A stretch of DNA of 64,000 nt, taken from Flammeovirgaceae bacterium (GTDB taxonomy: Bacteria; Bacteroidota; Bacteroidia; Cytophagales; Cyclobacteriaceae). This document shows, piece by piece, positions 1 through 9,332 of the stretch; position 1 is the first letter of the stretch; every line of letters starts with the position of its first letter. The notes below the pieces were generated by a model, which was given only the letters and a program-made list of their open reading frames with translations, did not search any database and had not been told where the DNA came from. Made by a program: the position numbers and the translations under genes. The stretch lies in assembly GCA_021298015.1 (NCBI GenBank), contig JAJTGY010000012.1:1-64000 (forward strand). The letters are read 5' to 3'.

Positions 1-107
1 TTTTAACACCCAACCAAAATGAAAAACCGCGTTTTTGAATAAAATTCTATGTTTTTTTGACTCGACTCCAAAAAGTGCGGAAGTCAGGAAACAAATACAA
101 AGGTGCA

Positions 108-3100
108 TTACCGCGCGATGACCACACGGGCCTGCTCCACGCGGCCCTCAGCACGCAGTTGAATGATGTACACGCCCGGGGCCCATCCGGATACGTCCAG
201 ACCGCGCTGACCGCCACCGGATTCAAAGTCGGTGAGTTCGGCTATGCGCTGCCCGGTCGAATTCCAAACCTGCACCTCCGGGGGTGTGGTGGTCGGGGTC
301 CATTGCAACCAAATCACATCGCTGGCGGGGTTCGGATGAGGCGGAAGCAAGAACCAGCCATCGCGTAGCGACACACATTGCCGGTCGTTAGTCATGATCT
401 GGTCACTGGCCGTTGATGCACTGACACATACATAATCGGCTTGACCCACTCCTACCCGCGCGTTCATGAATCGAACCAATTGCTCGCCCGGCTGTAGGGT
501 TTGCACGACTGCCTCGACAACCGACTGCATGTTGCCAAGTTGCAGCTGCAAATCAGGATTTCTGATCGGTACATTGCTTCGGTTGGTGAGTGTAACCTGT
601 GGCAAACGCGTGCCATCCGGTTGCAAAACCAGCTCGAGCCGATCCACCGAAAGGTCGACAGCTGGCACCACAACGTTGATTTGAACCCTTGCTGTATCGC
701 GGCAGCCCGAAGCGCGCGCAGCAACGAGCCGCACCGGATAGGTTCCCAACGACAGGTAGGTAAACACCGGTGATATGTCAATGGATTGCGAGTCGGCAGG
801 ATCACCAAAAAGCCATTGATACGAGGTTGCACCCGTTGACGTGTTGGTGAAATCAACCGTGAGAGGCGCGGGGCCGGCAACAGGCGTTGCCACAAAGGCG
901 GCCTCCGGGACGGTATTCACCACAAGCGTTCTGGAGCGTGTGTACTGGCAACCCGATTGACCGGTTACCGTCAACTGAACGTTATAGTTTTGTGGTGTTG
1001 GAAAAATCCGTGAAGCCGTTGTACCCTGGGCCGAACCGAGTGATCCAAAATTCCAATGCCAATTCACCGCAGGATCAGACGGAGATGCGCTGGAGGCATC
1101 TTCAAAGGTAGTCACCTGTGTGGCGCACAGATTCTGCGCAATAAAATCCGGTTGGATGGGCACCGGCACGTTAACGACTTGCTGGCGCTGATTCAGACAG
1201 CCATTCATACCCGTGACGGTAAGCGACACCGGAAAACTGCCTTGAGCCGGAAAAACATGGGTAGGATTCAGAGATGTGTAGGTAGTGCTTTGAATTTGCC
1301 ATTGCCGGGCAACAATGCCAGTCGATGTATCGGTGAACTGCGTAGGCGAACCCGCGCAGGCAAGCCCGGTGGTAAACGTGGCGGTTGGTGATGCCGCGAT
1401 AGTCACGGTCTTATTCACAAATGCTGAGCAGCCCGTGTTGGTCGTAGTTGTGAGCGTCACGGAATAGCTGCCGCTGGTGGTATAAACGTAAGCCGGATTC
1501 CGCTGTAATGATGATCCATTGGCGGTATCGCCAAATGCCCATGACCAGGATGTGATGTTGCTATCCGTGGGCGGAGGCGTGAGGTCGGTGAACTGAGAAG
1601 GCGTTCCCGCACAGGAGAAGGGCGGCAAAGCCAGCGAGAAATCGGGCACGGGCCGGCTCCATATCTTTTTGTTTTCCGAAAGCTGATTGACACACCCATT
1701 GGCACTCACAATTTGAAGTGACACAGTATAATCACCCGCATTAGGATAAGTATGTGTCGGATTCAAGGCCGTTGACGTTTGCCCATCACCAAAATCCCAC
1801 AAATGCGAAATTCCGACTTGAGAGGATAAATTTAGAAAAGACACCGACTGTTGACTGCAGATGCCCGAGGAAGAAAACTGAACGTCTACTCCGGGATTGA
1901 CCACCAGGCTGGCCGTGGCATTTTTGCTGCATTGCGCCACGCGGGCTGCCAGTTGTACCAAAAACGTGTTCGCACTCGCATATTGATGAACCGGCTGAAC
2001 AACGGTTGTTGAATTACCGTCACCAAAATTCCACTGGACATCCGAAACCTCGCCAAGGCCAACAGAAGTTGCAGGGCTGAAGGACACGGGTTGAAAAGAG
2101 CACACCGGTCCAGCGGGCAAGATGGCCAATGACACGGAGGTCGGATCCGTTACCACCACTGGCCGAACAAGAGTATCAGTATCACCACAGTCATCGGTTA
2201 CTGTTAGCTGGACCTGATAGGTACCGGGTTCCGCGAAAATATGGTTGGGGCTCGGCAGATTGGAGCTGTTTGCCGGCCCGCTAGAAGGATCATCAAAAAA
2301 CCACGACCAGGACAGAATCACTCCATCGTCAACTGACGTATTCTGAAACACGGCCGCTTCAGCCGCGCAATTCCTGGAAAAAGAAAAAGATGCTGTTGGC
2401 TTTTCTTTAATTTGTATTGATTCTATTGCCACACGGCTCTCGCCAAAATCATCGGTTGCCTCCAGTGAGATTCGCTTGGTGCCGGACTGGTTGAAATTAA
2501 CGGCAGGCGCAAAAAGACTTGATGATGCGGCACTGCCCGAGCAGGGTGCTGTAAAATGCACGCGTTTCAGCTGACTTGCGATGGAGCAAGTATAACCATA
2601 GATGTTATTTTCCATCTTGGTCATGGCTAGACCCTGCACGTTGGCAAGTGTGCCCAACCGGCCCAGATTGGTGACTAGTGGCGAGCTATTGCTGAGATTA
2701 CTGCCAAAGTCAAGCCGGAAAAGGTCGCCTTCAAACTGCAGCACAAAAGCGAAGTATCGGTCAACATCGCGCAAAAGCACCGCATTATTCGGAAAGCCGG
2801 TAAGCGACACCTGGCTTGTCAGATTGACTGTAAACGGGACTTCGAAAAGGCCACCCGGAAATTCCAGCTTAAAAACATTTCCGTTTTCAATCAAGGCTAA
2901 CCCGTTCCACCCGAAACCATCGCGCAAAAGCGCTACATCTTTCAGAAATCCTCCGCCCGGAAGTATCAGTTCCTTAAAATCGGTAGGTGCCGAAGGGGTC
3001 CCGGTTGGATTGGTACGGAAGTTCACGAGAAGTATTTTCCGTTGACTTCGGTCACCAATAACGGCAATCCACTCACCCTGGTCGGCCATCCAATCCACCG

Positions 3101-3653
3101 AATAAGCCTGGGTTAGCCGGCCGCCAAGATTAGCGAGATTCTGAGCGGCTGGAGAACTGCTAAGCGTTGCCCCAAAATTCAATCGGATCAACCCGGTGGT
3201 TGAACTGCTTACATTGAAGCAGGTGATCAGGGCAAGCCAAACACCGTTGGTTTTCACCAGGCTGATATCACGCGGCCGATCCAGCAAGCCACCTGGATTA
3301 CCGAGATCAACCACGGTGGGATTGCTGGCCGGGTTGGTGCCAAAATCCAGTCGCAATAGCGTGTTGGCGTTGGTATTAGCCATAAAACCATACCATTGCG
3401 TGCCATCCCGAACGATGACCAACCCCTCCGTTGAGTTACCAGCCGAAATAAAAGTTGAATTTGTTCCAATCGGAGTTGTCTCGGCACCGCCATTACAGAA
3501 ATCCCACCGAAAGGAAGATGCACCTGCCGTCTGATTCTGAAGGCCAATATCCTGAGCACGGCAAGCCTGCGCAGCAAGCGAAAAATCCGCAACGGGCTGT
3601 GCGGGTACGAGACTACTGATCAGCAACCCGATGCCGGCAAAATAAAGGCGCAT
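108..3653 (-). CDS. PKD-repeat protein with T9SS type A sorting domain
   Basis: Large secreted surface protein of about 1181 residues. The start at 3653 gives a signal peptide (MRLYFAGIGLL..., cut near PAQ) and is preferred over an upstream ATG at 3674. After the signal comes the first half of a PKD domain (ending SSFRWDFCNGG). Next is about 330 residues of propeller-like repeats (recurring W/YxG, LxRLDFG and NLG.L blocks), and then the second half of a PKD domain (GTKRISLEATDDFGE). Seven complete PKD domains follow, with WxFGD and GTYxVxLTVT motifs. The C-terminus has a CARDB-like stretch and then a sorting domain with HPNPASD and GVYIIQL motifs, as in T9SS cargo. It is the last gene of the minus-strand polysaccharide run, 45 bases after a glycosyltransferase. 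The ligand is unknown; adhesion or a structural surface role is inference. Confidence 0.9.
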   Translation of the reverse strand: MRLYFAGIGLLISSLVPAQPVADFSLAAQACRAQDIGLQNQTAGASSFRWDFCNGGAETTPIGTNSTFISAGNSTEGLVIVRDGTQWYGFMANTNANTLLRLDFGTNPASNPTVVDLGNPGGLLDRPRDISLVKTNGVWLALITCFNVSSSTTGLIRLNFGATLSSSPAAQNLANLGGRLTQAYSVDWMADQGEWIAVIGDRSQRKILLVNFRTNPTGTPSAPTDFKELILPGGGFLKDVALLRDGFGWNGLALIENGNVFKLEFPGGLFEVPFTVNLTSQVSLTGFPNNAVLLRDVDRYFAFVLQFEGDLFRLDFGSNLSNSSPLVTNLGRLGTLANVQGLAMTKMENNIYGYTCSIASQLKRVHFTAPCSGSAASSSLFAPAVNFNQSGTKRISLEATDDFGESRVAIESIQIKEKPTASFSFSRNCAAEAAVFQNTSVDDGVILSWSWFFDDPSSGPANSSNLPSPNHIFAEPGTYQVQLTVTDDCGDTDTLVRPVVVTDPTSVSLAILPAGPVCSFQPVSFSPATSVGLGEVSDVQWNFGDGNSTTVVQPVHQYASANTFLVQLAARVAQCSKNATASLVVNPGVDVQFSSSGICSQQSVSFLNLSSQVGISHLWDFGDGQTSTALNPTHTYPNAGDYTVSLQIVSANGCVNQLSENKKIWSRPVPDFSLALPPFSCAGTPSQFTDLTPPPTDSNITSWSWAFGDTANGSSLQRNPAYVYTTSGSYSVTLTTTTNTGCSAFVNKTVTIAASPTATFTTGLACAGSPTQFTDTSTGIVARQWQIQSTTYTSLNPTHVFPAQGSFPVSLTVTGMNGCLNQRQQVVNVPVPIQPDFIAQNLCATQVTTFEDASSASPSDPAVNWHWNFGSLGSAQGTTASRIFPTPQNYNVQLTVTGQSGCQYTRSRTLVVNTVPEAAFVATPVAGPAPLTVDFTNTSTGATSYQWLFGDPADSQSIDISPVFTYLSLGTYPVRLVAARASGCRDTARVQINVVVPAVDLSVDRLELVLQPDGTRLPQVTLTNRSNVPIRNPDLQLQLGNMQSVVEAVVQTLQPGEQLVRFMNARVGVGQADYVCVSASTASDQIMTNDRQCVSLRDGWFLLPPHPNPASDVIWLQWTPTTTPPEVQVWNSTGQRIAELTDFESGGGQRGLDVSGWAPGVYIIQLRAEGRVEQARVVIAR

Positions 3654-3698
3654 CACTGCATGAATTAACCTCAAAGGTAAGACGTAACCCGGAAACGC

Positions 3699-4913
3699 TT
3701 ACGAGGTGAGTTCTTTGTAAATCTTATCATAAGAATCCACGCCTTTTCCCAAGGCAAAAAAACCAACAAGTTCACCCGAAAACTGCGGCACATCGATCGA
3801 AGTCATTTTCCGGACGGCCCGTTTGAGACTTTCGGGTGAAAAATCATCCACCAATGCTGCAGCTGATTCCTGGCGCAACAAACGATCATTATCACCAACC
3901 CCGGTATTGGTAATCAGCGGCACTCCGCAAGCGACAATCTCCCCGAGCTTAGTCGGAGAAGACGCCTGTTTTGAAAAAACCGGGGCAATAAAAAAAACCG
4001 CCAGCCGCGCCACCGATAGTAGCTCCGGAATATCCCGGTGACCTACCGAAACAACCCGAACGTCTTCGGTTGCGACACCCTCCGCTTGCGCATCGGCCAA
4101 TACCAGGGCAGCCGGTTGAGGCGTAGCGACAAGCAAGATGAAATTTTGATTTTCCAGTTTGGCGATTCGCATCAATCGCATGACCTCGCGGGTGAGGTAC
4201 CAGGTACCCCAACTGCCATGATAAAGAATAACCTGCCGGGCCGGGGCAATGTTGAGGCGATCAAACCATTTCTGCCGCAAAGGTTCACCTGAGCTCGGCC
4301 GGAAGAGCGAAACATCCACGCAGCAGGGTATAACCGTAACTCGATCAGGTTGGGCCAGCGCTGGCCGTCCGGCTGTCACCAGCTTTTTGGCCTGTTCGGT
4401 TAACAAAACAACATGGTCAGCCGAGGCGAACAACCGCTGCTCCCACTGGCGGAGATACCCGATCACGAGTTTAAAGATCGGATTGCGGGGGTTCCAGATT
4501 TTTCCCTCAATTCGCTCATCAATCCAAAAACCACGGGCATCAAAAACCAGTTTGATTTTGTGTACTCTCCGGAGCACTAACCCAACCATGGCGGGCAGGT
4601 AACTTCGGGCATGAACGATATCAAATTTTTCTTCGCGCAATATTCGGCTTGCGCCTTGACGCATCCTCCACAAATCCCAAAGCGTTGAGAATATGGCTGG
4701 CCGTTTGTGATACGGAAAAGACTTCCAACGTATACCGGCCGACTGTAATTGTGCGCGCTGTGCTGTTAACCTTTCTTCACCAACCTGCTTCTCGAAACTG
4801 ACAATCGTAATGGAATGCCCCCGATCTCGAAGACACGACAGGTATGGCCAAATCTGTGCCTGTCCGAGGGGGTCGGTCATCCCGTCATAGGTGAGATACA
4901 AAACCTTAGCCAT
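3699..4913 (-). CDS. glycosyltransferase family 4 protein
   Basis: GT-B fold glycosyltransferase of 404 residues that probably adds one sugar of the polysaccharide encoded here. The start at 4913 (MAKVLYLTYDG) is chosen because the N-terminal Rossmann half begins there, and it overlaps the upstream glycosyltransferase by 8 bases. The extra 14 residues of a longer frame look non-coding. Seen in the sequence: an N-terminal DPLGQAQIWPYL region, a middle HGSWG segment opening the nucleotide-sugar half, and a C-terminal SPTKLGEIVACGVPLI block corresponding to the EX7E region of GT4 enzymes. Substrate and linkage cannot be read from the sequence. Confidence 0.88.
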   Translation of the reverse strand: MAKVLYLTYDGMTDPLGQAQIWPYLSCLRDRGHSITIVSFEKQVGEERLTAQRAQLQSAGIRWKSFPYHKRPAIFSTLWDLWRMRQGASRILREEKFDIVHARSYLPAMVGLVLRRVHKIKLVFDARGFWIDERIEGKIWNPRNPIFKLVIGYLRQWEQRLFASADHVVLLTEQAKKLVTAGRPALAQPDRVTVIPCCVDVSLFRPSSGEPLRQKWFDRLNIAPARQVILYHGSWGTWYLTREVMRLMRIAKLENQNFILLVATPQPAALVLADAQAEGVATEDVRVVSVGHRDIPELLSVARLAVFFIAPVFSKQASSPTKLGEIVACGVPLITNTGVGDNDRLLRQESAAALVDDFSPESLKRAVRKMTSIDVPQFSGELVGFFALGKGVDSYDKIYKELTS

Positions 4914-6063
4914 GCCGTAGAATAGAATCAAAGCATTCGCGAAGGCCATCAACATGCGCCATCACGGTAAAGTGTTGAATGTAGTGGCTGCGCTGATACT
5001 CCGAATCCACGCCAAGCCCCTGGTTCAGGATTTGACGAAAGCGGTCAGCCGCAGAACGAGCATCACCTGCTGTAAAAACAAATCCGGTTCGACCCGGCAG
5101 AACGACCTCCGGAAGCCCCCCGGCATCGGATGCCAGCACGTTGCACCCAAGCATGATCGCTTCAATAGCCACATTACCGAGACCCTCTTGCAAAGAAGGA
5201 ACAACGACCAAATCCGCGTAAGCGAGGAAATTCAACAACTGAGCATGGTCAACAGTACCCAAAAAAGTTACCCGGTCACTCCATCCCTGGTTCTTCACCC
5301 ACTGTTGCAGCGCGTTCAAATCGCTCCCCTCTCCGAGTACCCAAATGTGCAAAGACGGCCTCACCAAATCTTCCTCACTCAGTTGTTGAGCGATTGCCTT
5401 CAGGAAGAACGTCTGGCCTTTTACCGGTTCTACGCGGCCGGCTAAAACCACTTTGAAGCCGGAACGACCAAACGGATTTTCTTTTGACGAACGATCGTCC
5501 ACCACAAAATTGTAGATGACACGTCCTTTCGTTGCCACTTGCACCCGAGGAAGAGTAGCCGCCACGGCACGCGAAACAGATATTGTGTCCGTATCCATGA
5601 CCGAGGAGAAGCGGAGTAGTTGCCAGGTTAACTTCCCGGAAAGGGTATACGGGGCCTCATAAATCGAGTGATGATGGGTCACGAGCGCGATTGTCCACCC
5701 CGAAACTTTTGAGAAAAAGGCAACCCACCGGCCAACCCAATGCGCCAGGGGCAAGTGAGCAACGAGCAGACGAATCTGATGGCGTCCGAGTGTGCGGCTT
5801 AGATACCACGCTGCTCGTATACCGCGCCATAAACTCGACCTGTCGATATGCGCGCGGCCGATCTTCAATACTGACACGCGATCTGGCGACAGGGACACCT
5901 GGGCGAGTAATGCCTCTTCATCCGACAACAGCACCAGGTGAACATCATAATAATGCACCAAAAAGGGAATGGCATGCACCAGTTGAAGCTCAGCCCCGCC
6001 AACCCCTAATCCGGGTATCAATACTGTAATCTTTGGACGAGGGGTATTCACGGGTGGCACCAC
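4906..6063 (-). CDS. glycosyltransferase family 4 protein
   Basis: Retaining GT-B glycosyltransferase of 385 residues. The N-terminal nucleotide-fold motif ITVLIPGLGVGGAELQL is typical of GT4 (GGAE, acceptor side). The C-terminal half has VVLAGRVEPVKGQ and VPSLQEGLGNVAIEAIMLG, the EX7E donor-binding motif, followed by ASDAGGLPEVV. Both halves are intact and the length is normal. It overlaps the FkbM gene upstream by 16 bases and the next glycosyltransferase by 8, so the three are probably co-transcribed and translationally coupled. Donor and acceptor sugars are unknown. Confidence 0.92.
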   Translation of the reverse strand: MVPPVNTPRPKITVLIPGLGVGGAELQLVHAIPFLVHYYDVHLVLLSDEEALLAQVSLSPDRVSVLKIGRAHIDRSSLWRGIRAAWYLSRTLGRHQIRLLVAHLPLAHWVGRWVAFFSKVSGWTIALVTHHHSIYEAPYTLSGKLTWQLLRFSSVMDTDTISVSRAVAATLPRVQVATKGRVIYNFVVDDRSSKENPFGRSGFKVVLAGRVEPVKGQTFFLKAIAQQLSEEDLVRPSLHIWVLGEGSDLNALQQWVKNQGWSDRVTFLGTVDHAQLLNFLAYADLVVVPSLQEGLGNVAIEAIMLGCNVLASDAGGLPEVVLPGRTGFVFTAGDARSAADRFRQILNQGLGVDSEYQRSHYIQHFTVMAHVDGLRECFDSILRHG

Positions 6064-6920
6064 GCATCAAAGTGGCAATTTTTGAAATTTTCAGAAAGCT
6101 CAATGACCCGTGCAGACTCTGCTTCAGTAACGGTATAGCCCGACTTGTGCAGAAATTCGACCAATTCAGCGGGCGAAGAGCCCTGCGCCCGCAAATTTTC
6201 GTCACCGATTTCCACCAACAAACCCGGCTTACAACGCGTGATGAGCTGCCGGGCACCCAAGAGCACCTGCATTTCATAGCCTTCCACATCCAGTTTTAAA
6301 AGATCCACTTGCGCAATGTGGTGCTTCGCGCAAAATTCATCAACGGTAGTTAGGTTCACGTGCACACCGTCTCCGTTGGGCAGGGGTTGAATTTTGTTTC
6401 GTCCGAGATTGTCGGCTTTTACAACAGCTAATTTCGCCTCCCCGATGGCCGAACCCAATGCTTCGGGGTGTGGCTTAACCGGAAGTTTCGGATTGAGGCT
6501 GAGATTTCGCTGAAGCTTGGCAAATGTGAACGGGAAGGGTTCGAACGCAATCACCGTTCCGGAAGGCCCCACTCGCTCTGCCAGACGAAGCGAAGCAAAA
6601 CCGATATTGGCCCCAACGTCAAATACACAAAACCCGGGCTTGCTTTCTGAAATCAACTTTTCTAACGAATGGTCCGTGTAGCTGAAAAAAATCTCCCAGT
6701 CATTTAAGTTGCTGATGTCCAATTCAAACCTTAATCCGAACCGAACCACACTTCTGAAACTCCCGGGTTTGTACTGGTAGTGATTGGGCAGAAGCCGAAA
6801 GGCCAGGAGTCGTAACCACCGAACCTGAATTGCCCGGGTTAACAGGAATTCGACCGGCCGATTCATAAACGCGGTTCGGAATAGGTTGAAAATACGTGTT
6901 CGTAGGGGCAGCCGGCTCAT
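6048..6920 (-). CDS. FkbM family methyltransferase
   Basis: SAM-dependent methyltransferase of about 290 residues, probably O-methylating a sugar of the surface glycan. The FkbM fold is shown by VFDVGANIGFASLRLAERVG (SAM-binding motif I), VIAFEPFPFTFAKLQRN (motif II) and LLKLDVEGYEMQVLLGA (family signature). The ATG at 6920 lies directly behind the stop of the upstream gene (6922-6924) and is preferred. An in-frame start at 6983 would add 21 residues and overlap that gene. The gene sits between glycosyltransferases and a deacetylase-like gene, as expected for a glycan-modifying enzyme. The methylated position is unknown. Confidence 0.9.
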   Translation of the reverse strand: MSRLPLRTRIFNLFRTAFMNRPVEFLLTRAIQVRWLRLLAFRLLPNHYQYKPGSFRSVVRFGLRFELDISNLNDWEIFFSYTDHSLEKLISESKPGFCVFDVGANIGFASLRLAERVGPSGTVIAFEPFPFTFAKLQRNLSLNPKLPVKPHPEALGSAIGEAKLAVVKADNLGRNKIQPLPNGDGVHVNLTTVDEFCAKHHIAQVDLLKLDVEGYEMQVLLGARQLITRCKPGLLVEIGDENLRAQGSSPAELVEFLHKSGYTVTEAESARVIELSENFKNCHFDAWCHP

Positions 6921-6921
6921 G

Positions 6922-7800
6922 TCATTCAATCGGTATTGGCGCACTCGTTCGCAAAAAATCCGCCTCCGAACAGAAGGCGACATTCAAATGAGTGGATAAG
7001 AGGCGAATAACCTTGAGCGTGTTTTCTAATTCTCGCGCGCTGGCAATATTATAGTCATGGGTGGTTATCATCCCGGTCACCACGCCCTGCGAAGGCAAAA
7101 ACCGGTTAAGGATTCGAACAAAGTCCATCGGATAGTTACTGCCGGTAAACCCCATCAGTGTTTGGACAAAGACGGGGCCGGTTTTCTCCCGAAAACTCTG
7201 GCCGAACATGATGTTGTTTGATGCCAGAAAATTTTTCGCCCAGGTGTTGTTAACCCAGGGTTGCTGGGAAAAGGAAAAATCAAGCACGAGGTGATTTTCA
7301 CCAAGAAGCTTCATCAAAAAAGGATTCACAAACCACCACCCGGCTGAATAACTGCGGAGGGTAAATCCGTTTTGCTGAAACCAATCCATTTCGGCTTTGA
7401 ACTGCGCTCGTGTTCCCGGTTCATCAGCCGCTTCAAAATTACCAGCCTTGATTTGGTTCCCTGGTTCGGAAAATGGCTTGTCAACCGATTTCCAAAAGTG
7501 CCCGTGGTATCCGATGTCAGCCCATTCCCTCAGTTGGTGAAGGCGTCCGGCAAACTCGTCACTGCTGACACCCAATTGGTTCATTTGCTTTCGAATGCTT
7601 GGATTCTCCGGAGACATTACCGTGCAAAGGGCGCGCTTACCGGTAATCGAAACGTATTGCTGACAGAAGTGTATTAACTGCGAAAATGTAGCGGGCTGCT
7701 GAATCTCCTCCGTATGAAAAATAACCCCACAATGTAAGTTAACGGACTTGGGCAGTCGCGCAGGCTTAAGGACATAGTAAAGTGACTTTAGAGCATCCAT
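6922..7800 (-). CDS. polysaccharide deacetylase-like protein (degenerate NodB fold)
   Basis: Protein of 292 residues in the sugar cluster. The start at 7800 (MDALKSLYYVLKP) lies 4 bases after the upstream stop; an in-frame extension to 7941 would run into the neighbour. The order of short motifs resembles NodB-type deacetylases: an early IFHTEE, then IGYHGHFWK where the metal-binding HxxxH would be, SYSAGWWF in place of the usual RxPxG, LDFSFS, and a late ITTHDYN with a histidine. None matches the consensus exactly, so it may be a divergent deacetylase or a fold relative with another activity. The family call is inference and the reaction is not assigned. Confidence 0.55.
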   Translation of the reverse strand: MDALKSLYYVLKPARLPKSVNLHCGVIFHTEEIQQPATFSQLIHFCQQYVSITGKRALCTVMSPENPSIRKQMNQLGVSSDEFAGRLHQLREWADIGYHGHFWKSVDKPFSEPGNQIKAGNFEAADEPGTRAQFKAEMDWFQQNGFTLRSYSAGWWFVNPFLMKLLGENHLVLDFSFSQQPWVNNTWAKNFLASNNIMFGQSFREKTGPVFVQTLMGFTGSNYPMDFVRILNRFLPSQGVVTGMITTHDYNIASARELENTLKVIRLLSTHLNVAFCSEADFLRTSAPIPIE

Positions 7801-7804
7801 CTTG

Positions 7805-8518
7805 TTAGGAACGCAAATAATCAAACGCTTTGTACACCACGTTTTGAACCGTATAGTTATAGAACACCTTTGGCTGACCACCAAAAGACTCTTTAAAAAA
7901 CGTTCGTCCTTCTCCCGGCTTTGGCACACCACCCCAATCATAGGTCACGTAGCCGTGACTTTTAAAAAAGAGCATATCGTACCAATGCAAAGACTTGTTC
8001 AAATAGCCACGGATCGTGTCGGGTTGTTCTCCGACATGGTGACTGGAGAGCAGGCGTGCAATAGCACCGTCCGCCAAGTAGGCATGGTAGATCATGGGTT
8101 GATTGGCGATGCTCACGCCTGTCAGGCAAAAACAACCGGCCCTTATCATCGCATGTAAACGGCTACGGCCAAAGGGCATGATTTCCTTGGCCATGGCGAA
8201 ACTTTTCTGCGTGTCTAAAAACCGCTCAAGCACGTCATCGGAGGGGTCAAACGCAAACCAAGGCTTGTGGTCAATCTGCTGCGCTTTCCGAATATGGTAC
8301 CGAAAGGTGTCGCTGATTTGCCGGTGCAACGCGTCTTCGGCAAGCTCGAGACTTGACCAAAGTGTATGAAACTCCTCGTAGGGCCGGGCGGGCGGCTGCA
8401 TGGCCTCGTAAAAAAAAATGCGGCCAGCCAATTCAACAGGCGATCCGTCATAGTACCAAACCTCCTTTTGAGATATCAACGGAATTTTTCGTGTAATCAC
8501 CTCAATCATTACGCACAC
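7805..8518 (-). CDS. FemAB/GNAT-like transferase
   Basis: Protein of about 237 residues (possibly 234 if it begins at the ATG at 8509). The C-terminal stretch YDWGGVPKPGEG...FFKESFGG closely follows the end of FemAB-type peptidyltransferases and related acyltransferases (YDxGG...FKxxFGG). The middle has SDTFRYHIRKAQQ, where family members bind the acceptor. FemAB relatives in exopolysaccharide clusters are thought to transfer an acyl or aminoacyl group to a sugar. The protein is shorter than classical FemA/B (over 330 residues), suggesting a single GNAT-like unit. It overlaps the methyltransferase upstream by up to 17 bases, which supports co-expression. The substrate is not known. Confidence 0.68.
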   Translation of the reverse strand: MCVMIEVITRKIPLISQKEVWYYDGSPVELAGRIFFYEAMQPPARPYEEFHTLWSSLELAEDALHRQISDTFRYHIRKAQQIDHKPWFAFDPSDDVLERFLDTQKSFAMAKEIMPFGRSRLHAMIRAGCFCLTGVSIANQPMIYHAYLADGAIARLLSSHHVGEQPDTIRGYLNKSLHWYDMLFFKSHGYVTYDWGGVPKPGEGRTFFKESFGGQPKVFYNYTVQNVVYKAFDYLRS

Positions 8519-9329
8519 AAAGGTAATACAACCAGGTATCCGTCACGAGGTCATAATTTTGGGGAGACACCGGTTTGCCCTGAAGGTCAAAAACATTTTG
8601 CGCGATGAAACCATACTTCTGCAGCGTTTGCACCTGAAAGGCCGGCCTCACCCAGTAATTCTTGATTTGATAAGCGTGTGAGCCGTCAACCACCCGGGCA
8701 AAATTCTGGCGCTGCATTTCACGTATGGGTGGGTTCAGCTTGCGAAGAACGAAGGAGCGATAGTTTTTCTGCAATATCTGCCGATGGATTGGCCAAAACT
8801 GGTACCGAACGTGATCTGAAAGTGCCTGCAGATTATGAGACGAAAAGACAAAATACTTACCCGTTTTGGTTACTCGCCTGATAGCCGTCAGCGCAAGCTC
8901 CCGATCTTCGGGCGAAATACTGTCCAAACCGTTAAAACTAAACATTACGAGATCAAACTCTCCATCCGCATAACGCGACAAATCCCGGACATCGGCCTGG
9001 GCAAACGTATAAGGATTTGCCGCAAACATTTTTTTGCAGGCCGACACCATGGAATCGGAATAGTCAACCCCTTCGTAGTGACGAACCCGTGGGGCAAAAA
9101 AGTGCGTAGTTCGGCCCGCGCCAATACCAATGTCGAGCATGCGGAACGAGCCTAACTCCGGCTTCAGGAAATCCAATATTGCCGCTTCGGGCGGTTGCAG
9201 TTCGGGAATCTGCTGAACATAGTAGTCAACCACTTCATCTGACTCATACACCTGAATATTGGAGTCTTCAGATGGTTTGTAATTCAGGATGCGCAAAAAG
9301 TTCGAAACTTTTTTCAACAGAGACGCCAT
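8502..9329 (-). CDS. class I SAM-dependent methyltransferase
   Basis: Methyltransferase of 275 residues. The SAM-binding motif is MLDIGIGAGRTTHFFA (about residues 70-85), followed by the acidic position in HYEGVDYSDSMV, then FAQADVRDLSRY and FDLVMFSFNGLDSI, the Methyltransf_11/25 pattern. The rest of the protein carries no second recognisable domain. The gene lies between the flippase (3-base gap) and the FemAB-like gene in the minus-strand polysaccharide run, so a sugar or lipid-carrier acceptor is likely. The exact target is not readable from sequence. Confidence 0.87.
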   Translation of the reverse strand: MASLLKKVSNFLRILNYKPSEDSNIQVYESDEVVDYYVQQIPELQPPEAAILDFLKPELGSFRMLDIGIGAGRTTHFFAPRVRHYEGVDYSDSMVSACKKMFAANPYTFAQADVRDLSRYADGEFDLVMFSFNGLDSISPEDRELALTAIRRVTKTGKYFVFSSHNLQALSDHVRYQFWPIHRQILQKNYRSFVLRKLNPPIREMQRQNFARVVDGSHAYQIKNYWVRPAFQVQTLQKYGFIAQNVFDLQGKPVSPQNYDLVTDTWLYYLCVRND

Positions 9330-9332
9330 ACG

